Shown: positions 28,022 through 36,586 of the stretch, piece after piece
Numbering within the stretch: the first letter of the stretch is position 1
How the letters are laid out: each line of letters opens with the position of its first letter
From: Gammaproteobacteria bacterium
GTDB taxonomy: Bacteria; Pseudomonadota; Gammaproteobacteria; Pseudomonadales; Cellvibrionaceae
DNA: 61,807 bases
Assembly (NCBI GenBank): GCA_021151625.1
Contig: JAGKWY010000065.1
Span: forward strand, 1-61,807
Direction of reading: 5' to 3'
Program-made: the position numbers and the translations under genes
Notes under the pieces: generated by a model
Seen by the model: only the letters and a program-made list of their open reading frames with translations
What the model was told of the DNA's origin: nothing
The model's database searches: none

Positions 28022-28638
28022 CTGGTATTAATTCCGGCGCGATAATAAGGAGCTTATTTTTCTAAAGCAACGAGTCAAAAAACAAATAGTCGCCAGAATT
28101 ATCATTACGTCATGTGGTTTGGTTATTAGGCGGTTGAACACACAAGGCAAATAAATAGTGTGTATTTTTTATGTAAATATCTTTATTGATAAGGTGTGTG
28201 TCTGCCGTTGCTTAATCGCTTCCTGATTCCATGCGGCGGCACGGCAATTAACCGGGTAGTTAATCGACGCCTGCTGTTAAACAGTGAAAAGAAAAATCTG
28301 CAATGTCATATTTACCGTTATTAATATGGCACTTATTTTTTGTGATGTTTGTTGCGTTTTATTCGTCTATAGATTGATCCTTGTAAAAAATCGAAGATTT
28401 AGCTTAATCATTTTTTTACGCAAATGTTAATTGTAATTTTCAAATTACCCTATAGCTAAAAATGCTATCTCTGAGAATGAGAGTTGTTCCTATAATCTTT
28501 TCCGAAAACGATTTTTTAAATGAGTCTGCTGAGATTTTCCTGGCAGGTTTGTTCTTTTAAGCGACGTGCTGTTTTTCGTTGAATCGTTTTTGTCCTAAGT
28601 TCAGTTAGGTGCCACAACTTATAAATACATGGCGCTGG
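28022..28638. other. Long AT-rich upstream region of katG with a candidate operator
   Basis: About 600 bases without a supported gene. It probably contains the katG promoter and the divergent promoter of the SulP-DAB operon. ATAGC-N7-GCTAT at 28452-28468 is a small dyad that loosely recalls half of an OxyR site, but the spacing differs from the OxyR consensus, so this is only a candidate. Confidence 0.35.
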
Positions 28639-28670
28639 GCGCACACACCGGAAAACAGGTGTGTATGCGC
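28639..28670 (+). promoter_or_regulatory. Hairpin in the katG leader
   Basis: GCGCACACACC pairs with GGTGTGTATGCGC: 7-bp and 4-bp stems with a two-base bulge and an 8-base loop. It sits 40 bases before the katG ATG, has no T-run, and so would be a leader structure rather than a terminator. Confidence 0.5.
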
Positions 28671-28709
28671 ATTTACCTGACTCATCACACTTACACAGAG
28701 GAAAATATT

Positions 28710-30938
28710 ATGTTGAGAAAATCCATTCCCATGGTGTCAGCGCTCGCCTTGAGTATTTCATTGGTTATGCAATCGGGCACGGTATTGGCACAAAGTGATA
28801 GTGCTACAACAAATAGTTTTTGGTGGCCAGAACAATTGGATTTAAGTTCCTTGCGTCAACATGGTGTTGAGTCCAATCCTATGGGGGCGAGTTTTAATTA
28901 CGCAGAAGAATTTAAAAAACTCGACTTGGCTGCGGTTAAAGCGGATATCAAAGCCCTGATGACCAGCTCGCAAGATTGGTGGCCCGCCGATTACGGGCAC
29001 TATGGTCCGTTTTTTATTCGCATGGCATGGCACAGTGCTGGCACTTATCGTATTCACGATGGTCGTGGTGGTGCAGCCGGTGGGCAGCAGCGCTTTGAGC
29101 CGTTAAATAGCTGGCCCGATAACGCCAATCTGGACAAAGCGCGCCGTTTGCTCTGGCCGATTAAACAAAAATACGGCAGCAAAATTTCCTGGGCCGATTT
29201 AATGGTGTTGACGGGCAATGTCGCCCTGGAGTCCATGGGCTTTAAAACTTTCGGTTTTGCCGGCGGCCGCCAGGATGATTGGGAAGTTGAGCGAGTGAAT
29301 TGGGGCAGCGAGAAAAAATGGTTGGGCGATGAGCGCCACACAGGCAAACGCGAATTGAAAAAGCCTTATGCTGCTGTGCAGATGGGTTTGATTTATGTAA
29401 ACCCCGAGGGTCCCAATGGTGTGCCTGATCCACTCCTGGCAGCTAAAGATATTCGTCAGGCCTTTGGTGCAATGGCGATGAATGATGAAGAAATAGTAGC
29501 GTTAATCGCCGGTGGTCACACCTTCGGTAAAGCGCATGGTGCGCGTAAACCAGAGGAATGTGTTGATAAAGAACCAGCGGCGGCCGGTGTAGAAGAACAA
29601 GGGTTGGGTTGGAAAAACAAATGTGGCAAGGGAAATGCGGGCGATACCATCACCAGTGGACTTGAAGGTGCATGGTCAATCAATCCTGTTGCCTGGACAA
29701 CCCAATATCTGGATAACCTGTTTGCGTTTGACTGGGTGCAAACCAAAAGCCCGGCAGGTGCAACCCAGTGGATTCCCAAAGATGGTCAGGCTGCGAATTT
29801 GGTTCCCGATGCACACGATAAAACCAAGCGCCATGCACCGATTATGTTCACTACCGATTTGGCATTAAAAGAAGATCCGGAATTCCGCAAAATTTCGCTG
29901 CGCTTTAAAGAAGACCCGAAAGAGTTTGAGCTGGCCTTTGCCAAGGCCTGGTTTAAATTAACCCACCGCGATATGGGGCCGCGCATTCGTTATATAGGTG
30001 CTGAAGCGCCGACAGAAGATCTGATCTGGCAAGACCCGCTACCTGCTGTGGATCAAGAATTAATTAATGCGGCAGATATAGTGACATTGAAATCTAAAAT
30101 CCTTTCTTCAAAAATTAGCGCCAGTGAGTTGGTAAGAACCGCCTGGGCATCTGCAGCAAGTTTCCGTAGCACCGATTTACGCGGTGGTGCTAATGGTGCG
30201 CGGATTCGTTTAGCGCCGCAAAATAACTGGGCGGTCAATAATCCCAAAGAAGTTGCGAAGGTGTTAAAAGCGCTGGAAAAAATTCAAGCCGATTTTAATA
30301 AAGCAAGCGCGGGCGGTAAAAAAGTTTCCTTAGCGGATTTGATTGTGTTGGGTGGTACTGCCGCAGTAGAACAAGCGGCGAAGAAGGGGGGACACTCTAT
30401 TGAGGTTGCATTTACGCCGGGTCGTGTTGATGCAACTCAAGCACAAACCGATGCAAGTTCCTTCGCTGTGCTTGAGCCCAAAGCCGATGGTTTCCGCAAC
30501 TATTTTTCTAAAGACAGCTACTTGTCGCCTGCGGAGGCTTTAGTTGAGCGTGCTAATTATTTATCGCTCACGGTTCCGGAAATGACTGTGTTGGTTGGCG
30601 GTTTGCGTGCATTGGGGGCAAATAGTGATGGCTCTAAAAACGGTATTTTCACTGATCAGCCAGGTACATTGAGCAACGACTATTTTGTAAATCTGTTAGA
30701 TATGTCTACCCAATGGAAGAAGTCCGCGAAAACCGAAGGCTTGTATGAAGGCGTGGATCGAAAAACCGGCAAGGTAAAATGGACGGCAACACCGGTAGAT
30801 TTAGTATTTGGTTCGCAAGCGGAGTTGCGCGCAGTGGCTGAGATTTACGCAGCAGATGATGGTCATGAAAAGTTTGTACAAGATTTCGTAAGTGCATGGA
30901 GTAAGGTGATGATGCTGGACAGATTTGATGTGAAGTAG
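28710..30938 (+). CDS. katG: Periplasmic catalase-peroxidase KatG
   Basis: A 743-residue bifunctional haem catalase-peroxidase that removes H2O2. The N-terminal haem domain has the distal triad R104-M-A-W107-H108 and proximal His270 (in GGHTFGKAHG); Trp107 and the Tyr of LIYVNPEGPNG belong to the expected Met-Tyr-Trp cofactor. The C-terminal, haem-less duplicate follows from about residue 430. I chose ATG 28710 because AGAGGA lies 7 bases before it and because it opens a clean signal peptide (MLRKSIPM...SGTVLA). An upstream in-frame ATG at 28629 would bury the signal peptide and has no ribosome-binding site. The exported (KatG2/KatP-like) form is less common than the cytosolic one. It is a single-gene unit with its own terminator. 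Confidence 0.96.
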   Translation: MLRKSIPMVSALALSISLVMQSGTVLAQSDSATTNSFWWPEQLDLSSLRQHGVESNPMGASFNYAEEFKKLDLAAVKADIKALMTSSQDWWPADYGHYGPFFIRMAWHSAGTYRIHDGRGGAAGGQQRFEPLNSWPDNANLDKARRLLWPIKQKYGSKISWADLMVLTGNVALESMGFKTFGFAGGRQDDWEVERVNWGSEKKWLGDERHTGKRELKKPYAAVQMGLIYVNPEGPNGVPDPLLAAKDIRQAFGAMAMNDEEIVALIAGGHTFGKAHGARKPEECVDKEPAAAGVEEQGLGWKNKCGKGNAGDTITSGLEGAWSINPVAWTTQYLDNLFAFDWVQTKSPAGATQWIPKDGQAANLVPDAHDKTKRHAPIMFTTDLALKEDPEFRKISLRFKEDPKEFELAFAKAWFKLTHRDMGPRIRYIGAEAPTEDLIWQDPLPAVDQELINAADIVTLKSKILSSKISASELVRTAWASAASFRSTDLRGGANGARIRLAPQNNWAVNNPKEVAKVLKALEKIQADFNKASAGGKKVSLADLIVLGGTAAVEQAAKKGGHSIEVAFTPGRVDATQAQTDASSFAVLEPKADGFRNYFSKDSYLSPAEALVERANYLSLTVPEMTVLVGGLRALGANSDGSKNGIFTDQPGTLSNDYFVNLLDMSTQWKKSAKTEGLYEGVDRKTGKVKWTATPVDLVFGSQAELRAVAEIYAADDGHEKFVQDFVSAWSKVMMLDRFDVK

Positions 30939-30978
30939 GCTTGGCGGTATTTAATATTTTTTTTAAATGTCCTTTAGA

Positions 30979-31010
30979 ACGCAGCGGTTTAAATGCCGCT
31001 GTGTTTTTTT
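30979..31010 (+). terminator. Terminator of katG
   Basis: A stem of about 9 bp (ACGCAGCGG against CCGCTGTGT, one G-T pair) is followed by a run of T. Confidence 0.8.
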
Positions 31011-31139
31011 GAGATATAGTTGGAAAGATGGGAGTTTTGAGAGGGGGACGTATTTGTTAGCTCTTGAGTTATTGAACTAATAAGTGAAACTCGGCATCTA
31101 TACAGAAATAGCTTCCTTTAATGATAAAAGGTGCGGGTT

Positions 31140-32258
31140 ATGATTGTGCATCGAAAATTTCAGGAATTTTTTTATATCCTTCGCGATACAACCTTTAAAT
31201 GGCTAGATCGGGAGCCTTTTAGAAATAGCGCTGTAATTTCTTTCTACACTATATTCTCTCTTCCTGGCTTATTGGTCATCATCATTAATCTGGCTGGGTA
31301 TTTTTATGGACAAGAAGCGATTACCCAGCGTATTAGTGCTGAAATCGGGAGCATGATTGGGGGAAATACCGCCAAGGACATAGAGGGTATCATTGCAAAT
31401 GCCAGTGTCCACCGTGATTTTACCTTTGCGTCTATGGTTGGTATTGCATCTTTGATCTTTGGTGCAACAGGTGTTTTTTATCAGTTGCAGCAAACATTAA
31501 ATTCTATATGGGAAGTAAAGCCAAACATCGATAGAGCTGATAGAAAAATAATTAAAATGGTGTTGGATAGGATTTCTTCATTCGGGCTGATTCTTGCGGT
31601 AGGTTTTTTACTGTTGGTGTCATTAGTATTATCGGCATTGTTAACAGTATTAAGCGACTGGGTGGCGTTCTATTTTTCAGAGACGTTCAATATTCTATTC
31701 AGATTCATGGATCTTTCCTTATCGTTGGGGGTAATCACCTTTTTATTTGCCGCTATTTTTAAATTTTTACCCGATGCGACAGTTCCCTGGCGCGATGTAT
31801 GGACTGGTGCTTTTGTAACGGCCATATTATTTGTGGTGGCAAAGTTTGCGTTAGGAATTTATTTTGGGCATAGCAATCCCGCTTCAGCTTACGGAGCTGC
31901 AGGTACGATTATTTTAATTATGCTATGGGTTTCCTATGTTGGTTTGATTGTGCTGTTCGGTGCTGAATTTACCCGAATTTATGCGGACCATCGAGGTACA
32001 AAAGCCAAGCCCCTGGGATTTGCTGTATCCACTGCTGAGTCAACCCATTTATCCACTTCGCATCATGAGCTGCACGCAGATTCAGTTACTGCGCAAATTA
32101 ATGTGCTCACCAAACCAATTTATCCTCTTAAAAAAGATATGGTGTTGGAACATCGGGCCAGTGAAGCGGCTAGTCCAATAGATGAATCCATTAGCGGTGA
32201 AGAGGATCCGGGGGTAGGGCTGGAGTTTCTTGTTACCAGTAATAAGCCTGCACAATAA
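31140..32258 (+). CDS. YihY/BrkB-family inner-membrane protein
   Basis: A 372-residue protein with the UPF0761/BrkB fold: an amphipathic N-terminus (FKWLDREPFRNSAVISFYTIFSLPGLL), about six membrane spans, the family block GATGVFYQLQQTLNSIW, and GTIILIMLWVSYVGLIVLFGAEFTRIYA near residue 280. A hydrophilic tail of about 80 residues follows. The family was once called ribonuclease BN; that assignment is now considered wrong and the true function is unknown. ATG 31140 fits the AAAGGTG motif upstream better than GTG 31131. It is transcribed alone, after the katG terminator. Confidence 0.88.
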   Translation: MIVHRKFQEFFYILRDTTFKWLDREPFRNSAVISFYTIFSLPGLLVIIINLAGYFYGQEAITQRISAEIGSMIGGNTAKDIEGIIANASVHRDFTFASMVGIASLIFGATGVFYQLQQTLNSIWEVKPNIDRADRKIIKMVLDRISSFGLILAVGFLLLVSLVLSALLTVLSDWVAFYFSETFNILFRFMDLSLSLGVITFLFAAIFKFLPDATVPWRDVWTGAFVTAILFVVAKFALGIYFGHSNPASAYGAAGTIILIMLWVSYVGLIVLFGAEFTRIYADHRGTKAKPLGFAVSTAESTHLSTSHHELHADSVTAQINVLTKPIYPLKKDMVLEHRASEAASPIDESISGEEDPGVGLEFLVTSNKPAQ

Positions 32259-32305
32259 TTGTGAAAAATTCACATCCCTTGGGTGCGTAAATTACTTCCC
32301 AGACA

Positions 32306-33334
32306 ATGGCTTACAACAATCTCCGCCCATGGCGACTATTTCTGTTTTTGAATCTCCGTAAAATGGCCTCCATAGCGTTGCTCAACCTGAATTACCGCTA
32401 TACCACTACGACTCACTGGTCCGGTGGTGCACAAGCGGCGGCCAAGGATATTGTGGCTCGCCGTCATACTGGCAGCGGTAAGTGGTCGCAGTTAAAAACA
32501 GACGCTTCTCCCACAAATGTGAACTCCAGTTACATTGTCTACGGCGCAAACATCCGTGCGATGGACTCAGGAACAGTTGTTGGTTGTTGGCGTAACGCAC
32601 CGGAAAACACCCCTGGTTCCAATCACGCCAAGCTTGCTGAAGGTTATATCGGTTACGGTGGCAACCATTTGTGGGTACTGCAGGATGACGGTAACTACGC
32701 ACTCTATGCCCACGCTCAACCTGGCTCGATTCCAACCAATTTGTGCCCGCACAATGCTACCTATCTGCCAACTCCCGAGATCGGTGCAGTCTGGACTAAC
32801 GCAGGGAAAGTCACTAACGGTGCGCGCATTACCAAAGGTCAGGTATTGGGTAAGGTAGGTAACAACGGCAATTCATCTGGCCCACATTTGCATGTGCATG
32901 TGCAGTCTAGTGGGGGTAGTGCGGTTGATATCAATTTCGACCATGGCCAAACCACGCCTTACACCAATCAAACCGCTTCTGTTAATGGCCCCTGGACTTT
33001 GTTAAATGGTAATAAGCTCCCCAATGGCGAAGTGATGGTGTGGGCGCCTCACTCAGCGGGTTACTGGACGGTGAACAATATTCCTGATGAGCGTATGCAA
33101 GCCTGGTTCAACCACTTTGCCGATTCAGGAGTAATGCTGGATACCTTCCCTTGTACCGATGGTGGTCAGATTTACAATACCACCTGGATTCCAGCGAGCG
33201 GTTACTGGGTCGCCTATTTCGGCATGTCTCTGAGCAGCTTCAACAGCAAATCCAATACGTTGGCTAACCAGGGTTACACCCGCACTGGCTGGTGGTACTG
33301 CGGTTCTGTATACACAGGAATCTGGCGCAAGTAA
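32306..33334 (+). CDS. M23-like (LasA/LytM fold) protein with a C-terminal repeat domain; 5' end looks damaged
   Basis: Residues about 60-215 resemble an M23 zinc peptidase: ANIRAMDSGTVVGCW, a WVLQDDGNYALYAHAQPGSI strand pair, and the closing GPHLHVHVQSS with HxH. The first zinc motif (HxxxD before the GTV strand) is not evident, so catalysis is doubtful. Residues about 228-342 (WTLLNGNKLPNGEV...YWVAYFGMSLSSFNSKSN) resemble a bacterial tandem-repeat domain. There is no signal peptide although the family is normally secreted, no ribosome-binding site, and only 47 bases separate it from the upstream gene, with an in-frame stop just before ATG 32306. A lost signal-peptide segment is likely. The alternative start at 32363 also lacks a ribosome-binding site. 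Confidence 0.7.
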   Translation: MAYNNLRPWRLFLFLNLRKMASIALLNLNYRYTTTTHWSGGAQAAAKDIVARRHTGSGKWSQLKTDASPTNVNSSYIVYGANIRAMDSGTVVGCWRNAPENTPGSNHAKLAEGYIGYGGNHLWVLQDDGNYALYAHAQPGSIPTNLCPHNATYLPTPEIGAVWTNAGKVTNGARITKGQVLGKVGNNGNSSGPHLHVHVQSSGGSAVDINFDHGQTTPYTNQTASVNGPWTLLNGNKLPNGEVMVWAPHSAGYWTVNNIPDERMQAWFNHFADSGVMLDTFPCTDGGQIYNTTWIPASGYWVAYFGMSLSSFNSKSNTLANQGYTRTGWWYCGSVYTGIWRK

Positions 33335-33418
33335 TTTTTGATGCGGCAATTATGAAAAGGACATTTTGACAAGAGCATTCTGAAAGGAAATGCGCGCAAG
33401 GATAGCGCAGGCATCAAA

Positions 33419-33447
33419 TAAAAAACCCGGCATTGCCGGGTTTTTTA
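33419..33447. terminator. Bidirectional terminator between the M23-like and beta-helix genes
   Basis: AAAAACCCGGC-ATT-GCCGGGTTTTT stem-loop with an A-run on the left and a T-run on the right, between converging genes. Confidence 0.93.
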
Positions 33448-33481
33448 TTGTCTAGATTTTGCTAAATAGATAATCCGTTTT

Positions 33482-35305
33482 CTATTCGCGGAAAAACTCC
33501 AATGCGCCTGCATCAGGATTTTCATCTCGCACAAGATTACGCAAATCGACTTGTGTGTCTGGTGCGGTGTTTGTGGTATCCGCATTCACGGCGGGCGATA
33601 AACTGAACAAGCGATAATCGCCTGCGTTTGCATCCACAAATAATCCGTCAGCCAGCTGATTTAAAAAGACATTGTCGTGGGCATCCAGATTATTAAATCC
33701 AGAGAGTGGGCCGGGTTGTGCATCGCCATCAAACCAGAGTGCGGTATTTTCCGCTTCGCCAATAATCAGGTTGTTATAAACTGAAAATTGCGTTGCCGAA
33801 GTTTTGTGGCCCATGGCTGCGCGCAAGGCGTCATTGCGCATGTTGATCAGCGTGTTGTGCGCAAATACCACACGCGGAGCAAAACTCAGGCGCGCATTAA
33901 AATAAACGGCGCGCGCGCAATTCACCAGGATGTTGTTATACATCTGGATACCGTCCGGGTGACCGCCTTCTGCGTGGATGCAATCGATAGGGCTGTCTTC
34001 CACCCAATTATTAAATACCTTGCCACTGCTGCTTTTGCCAATCTGGATGCCGTGGCGCTGGCGAGTGTCATTATCAAACGGGCGATAACCGGCTTTGTTG
34101 ATGTAATTATTATTCACATTGACTACGCCCGATGCGCAACCTACTTGCAGTGCATCAGCACCTGAATCCAGCAATATATTGTCGTGGATACTGACATCGA
34201 CTAACGGCGCATCGGGGAAGGGCTTATTGGGTTCGCAGCCAGTATTGCCGATATAAAAGGCTTCATGCTGCAAGGTGAATTCGCTGCGAATATGGTGAAT
34301 GTGCGTTCCAGTTTGCACAAAGGGCAGGCCAGTCACCAGATCATTAGCTATCAGTTCAGATTTTGCTTTAATGGCCACGCCTTGCGAGTTGACGAATTGA
34401 ATCCAGCCTAATTCAAAATCGCGGCTTAAATAGCGAATTTTTGCACCGGCGTTGAGTGAGTTGTTCACTTTAAATCCGTAAAGCACATTCGCATCGCCAT
34501 TGCCCAGAATTTTAAAGTGCACACTTTGGTTGGCGCGAATGGGTTCGGTAACATTTTCAAAAACAACCTGGCCTTCGCAGTTCCTGACTTGTGTGGGTTG
34601 TTGTTCGGTGGCGATTAAATTTTTTAACAAAAATGGTTTCGTGTAGGTGCCGCCACGTAAACAAATACGTGTGCCGGCTAGAATGCCTTTAGCGGGGCTT
34701 AACTCGTAAGGAATATTACTGGAATTAAAAATGTAGTCGCAATCTACTGCGCTGCATTGATAGCTGTAATGTAGGGACGTGGTGTGTTGCGTTACTTTAA
34801 ATTCTGGCAATGTTGCCGCAGCATCGGGCACCAGGCTTTTTTGACCATAGAGGACGATTTCCGGCACGCGACCAAAACCGGTGGAGTTTTCAATACGCAA
34901 GCGCGAAGTGCTTACCGATAGCGGAACAAATTTCCATACTTTATAAGCATTCAGATCGTCGCTGAGTAACAGTGTGTTAGTCACATCGTCGTACACACGA
35001 AAAACTGCAGCACCGTTGCGATCATAAAACGCGAAATGCGTTAAGTCGTAATCCTCCCCCAAATTTAAAATCGCACTATTTAAATGGCCTCCATCGGTCG
35101 GTTGGAAATGTGTTTGCGGGTCTGAAACCGTACCGGCCAACGGATCACCCACCAACGCTTGTTCATCAATAAGCAGCACCGGGTTGCCCGTGCTACCCGG
35201 CGTCAGGCTTAACATGGAAGGCTGTAAGGGAATAACGGATTCGGCGACACTTAAAGCGCTGGTCGCCAGAAGCGCGGCGCAAACAACCTGTTTTACGAAT
35301 TGCAT
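33482..35305 (-). CDS. Secreted right-handed beta-helix protein, putative polysaccharide lyase/hydrolase
   Basis: A 607-residue protein with a signal peptide (1-22). An N-terminal beta-sandwich (about 25-150) has a discoidin-like feel (LNLGEDYDLTHFAFYDRNG, TSRLRIENSTGFGRVPEIVLYG). A long parallel beta-helix follows (about 165-590) with many Asn/Asp-turn rungs such as HDNILLDSGADALQVGC, VNVNNNYINKAG and VYNNLIIGEAENTALWF, ending in LSPAVNADTTNTAPDTQVDLRN, a tail common in such proteins. The fold is shared by pectate, alginate and chondroitin lyases and some hydrolases. I cannot place it in a PL or GH family. It is transcribed alone. Given the surrounding enzyme content, an extracellular polysaccharide target is likely. 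Confidence 0.82.
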   Translation of the reverse strand: MQFVKQVVCAALLATSALSVAESVIPLQPSMLSLTPGSTGNPVLLIDEQALVGDPLAGTVSDPQTHFQPTDGGHLNSAILNLGEDYDLTHFAFYDRNGAAVFRVYDDVTNTLLLSDDLNAYKVWKFVPLSVSTSRLRIENSTGFGRVPEIVLYGQKSLVPDAAATLPEFKVTQHTTSLHYSYQCSAVDCDYIFNSSNIPYELSPAKGILAGTRICLRGGTYTKPFLLKNLIATEQQPTQVRNCEGQVVFENVTEPIRANQSVHFKILGNGDANVLYGFKVNNSLNAGAKIRYLSRDFELGWIQFVNSQGVAIKAKSELIANDLVTGLPFVQTGTHIHHIRSEFTLQHEAFYIGNTGCEPNKPFPDAPLVDVSIHDNILLDSGADALQVGCASGVVNVNNNYINKAGYRPFDNDTRQRHGIQIGKSSSGKVFNNWVEDSPIDCIHAEGGHPDGIQMYNNILVNCARAVYFNARLSFAPRVVFAHNTLINMRNDALRAAMGHKTSATQFSVYNNLIIGEAENTALWFDGDAQPGPLSGFNNLDAHDNVFLNQLADGLFVDANAGDYRLFSLSPAVNADTTNTAPDTQVDLRNLVRDENPDAGALEFFRE

Positions 35306-35592
35306 TTGCGTGTTTCTCCGGGTTGGTTGATCTAGCGGTTGGATTCGTATATTTAATCGCCCCGGTTAACGGGGAAGCTTGAGTATAAGGAGGGAAAATT
35401 AACTTTTCGGAAAAAGACTATGGATTGCCAGTTGTTTCACTGGCTGCTTGTTAGCTTGTGCACAAATTTATTTGAGTTGTAGAACAATAATCGAGCTGGC
35501 ATCTAATTTTCTTGTCGCGTCTGCCGTACCTTATTCTCCTTTGCGCGGCCTTGCTTCCTGGGTGCCTTCAAATGAATTCAATCATCGGGTGA
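35306..35592. other. Intergenic region between the beta-helix gene and the GntR operon
   Basis: No gene supported. It should hold the minus-strand promoter for the beta-helix gene; the plus-strand promoter with its operators begins at the right-hand edge. Confidence 0.45.
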
Positions 35593-35649
35593 TATACACA
35601 CTTGCGCACTGTGCATATCTGTGTATACTGTTCATATCGTATATACACA
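35593..35649 (+). promoter_or_regulatory. Candidate GntR (YtrA-type) operator with three TATACACA half-sites
   Basis: TATACACA occurs at 35593-35600 and 35642-35649, and its reverse complement TGTGTATA at 35620-35627, just upstream of a GntR-family regulator start at 35662. The 35620/35642 pair forms an inverted repeat, as expected for a dimeric autorepressor. Binding is inferred from position and symmetry only. Confidence 0.55.
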
Positions 35650-35661
35650 GTTGGGGGTTGC

Positions 35662-36039
35662 GTGACTGAGGCGTTATTTCTTTCGCAACAAGACAGTCGG
35701 CCCATGTATTTGCAAATCATGGAGCAGATCAAACAAAAAGTTCGTGTGGGTGATTGGCCTGCGGGCCACCCTTTGCCGTCGATTCGTGAATTAAGTGTGG
35801 CGACCAAAGTCAGTGTGATTACGGTTAAGCGCGCTTACACCGAGCTGGAAGCTGAAGGGGTGATTGTCACCCAGGCGGGGCGAGGTTCGTTTGTTGCTGA
35901 TGTGATGGATGTGCAAAAGGCGCTGGGCGAAGCGGAACTGGATAAATATATCGCCGGATTAATAGGCGCGGGCAGGGCGCTGGGTTTGAGTGATAACCAA
36001 ATCCTTGCGCAAGTTAAAAAAGCGTTAGCTGAAGAATGA
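35662..36039 (+). CDS. GntR-family (YtrA subfamily) transcriptional regulator
   Basis: A 125-residue repressor-type protein with an N-terminal winged helix (PMYLQIMEQIKQKV, LPSIRELSVATKVSVITVKRAYTELEAEGVIVTQAGRGSFVA) and a short C-terminal helix pair in place of a large effector domain, the hallmark of the YtrA/YhcF group that controls ABC transporter operons. I chose GTG 35662, preceded by a G-rich stretch; upstream in-frame starts lie inside the putative operator. Half-sites just upstream suggest autoregulation. It is the first gene of an operon that includes an ABC ATPase and permease. Confidence 0.92.
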   Translation: MTEALFLSQQDSRPMYLQIMEQIKQKVRVGDWPAGHPLPSIRELSVATKVSVITVKRAYTELEAEGVIVTQAGRGSFVADVMDVQKALGEAELDKYIAGLIGAGRALGLSDNQILAQVKKALAEE

Positions 36040-36063
36040 ATGGTGAACTTAACAGGAGTTTAT

Positions 36064-36546
36064 ATGTGTAAAAAAATATTGAAATGGGTTGCCGGAATCA
36101 CATTGGCAAGTTGCTGCAGTTTGGTGGTTGCAGAAGCACTGCCCAAGGCGGGAAATATTAATCTGCAGTCGATTAATAAAGGCCTCTCAATGGACAAATA
36201 TACCGAGGAATACACCCACGGAACTATTACTGGCGTTACTTTTAATGAACAGCAGAAAGGCCCTATGCATATGGGCAAGTCAGCATGTTCCTTCTCTATT
36301 TTTACCCATAAGGAAATCAATAAATCTGTGGGCTTTTGTGGTTATGAAGATAAAGATGGCGACAAAATCTTTATTCAATATGAAGGGGCTAGCGATGCAA
36401 AAGGTGAATGGAATGGCACCGACCAAATTATCGGCGGCACGGGTAAGTACAAAAATATTCAGGGTAGCGGCCCTTATTCCTGCGCAGGCACTGATAAAGA
36501 AGGTGAATTCCCTTGCACTACAAAACTAACCTATCGCCTACCTTAA
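36064..36546 (+). CDS. Small periplasmic protein of unknown function in the GntR-ABC operon
   Basis: A 160-residue protein with a signal peptide (MCKKILKWVAGITLASCCSLVVAEA). The mature part looks like a small all-beta barrel with IIGGTGKYKNIQGSGPY near residue 130, a strand pattern seen in DUF3224/allene-oxide-cyclase-like barrels, and four Cys that could pair. ATG 36064 is supported by AGGAG (36053-36057). It sits between the regulator and the ABC ATPase, so it may bind or respond to the substrate or stress handled by that transporter. I do not recognise a named family with confidence. Confidence 0.8.
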   Translation: MCKKILKWVAGITLASCCSLVVAEALPKAGNINLQSINKGLSMDKYTEEYTHGTITGVTFNEQQKGPMHMGKSACSFSIFTHKEINKSVGFCGYEDKDGDKIFIQYEGASDAKGEWNGTDQIIGGTGKYKNIQGSGPYSCAGTDKEGEFPCTTKLTYRLP

Positions 36547-36586
36547 ATATTTAGTAACTCGCAGACAATTTTCGCGGGAGTGAGAA

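Noticed and set aside
28452..28468. OxyR site upstream of katG
   Set aside because: The ATAG/CTAT spacing is nine bases rather than the seven of the OxyR consensus; kept only as a weak dyad candidate.
31140..32258. Ribonuclease BN
   Set aside because: That name for the YihY/BrkB family is historical and considered incorrect; this is a membrane protein.
35448..35669. Plus-strand open frame across the GntR promoter
   Set aside because: It overlaps the putative operators and the regulator start, and has no domain or ribosome-binding site.
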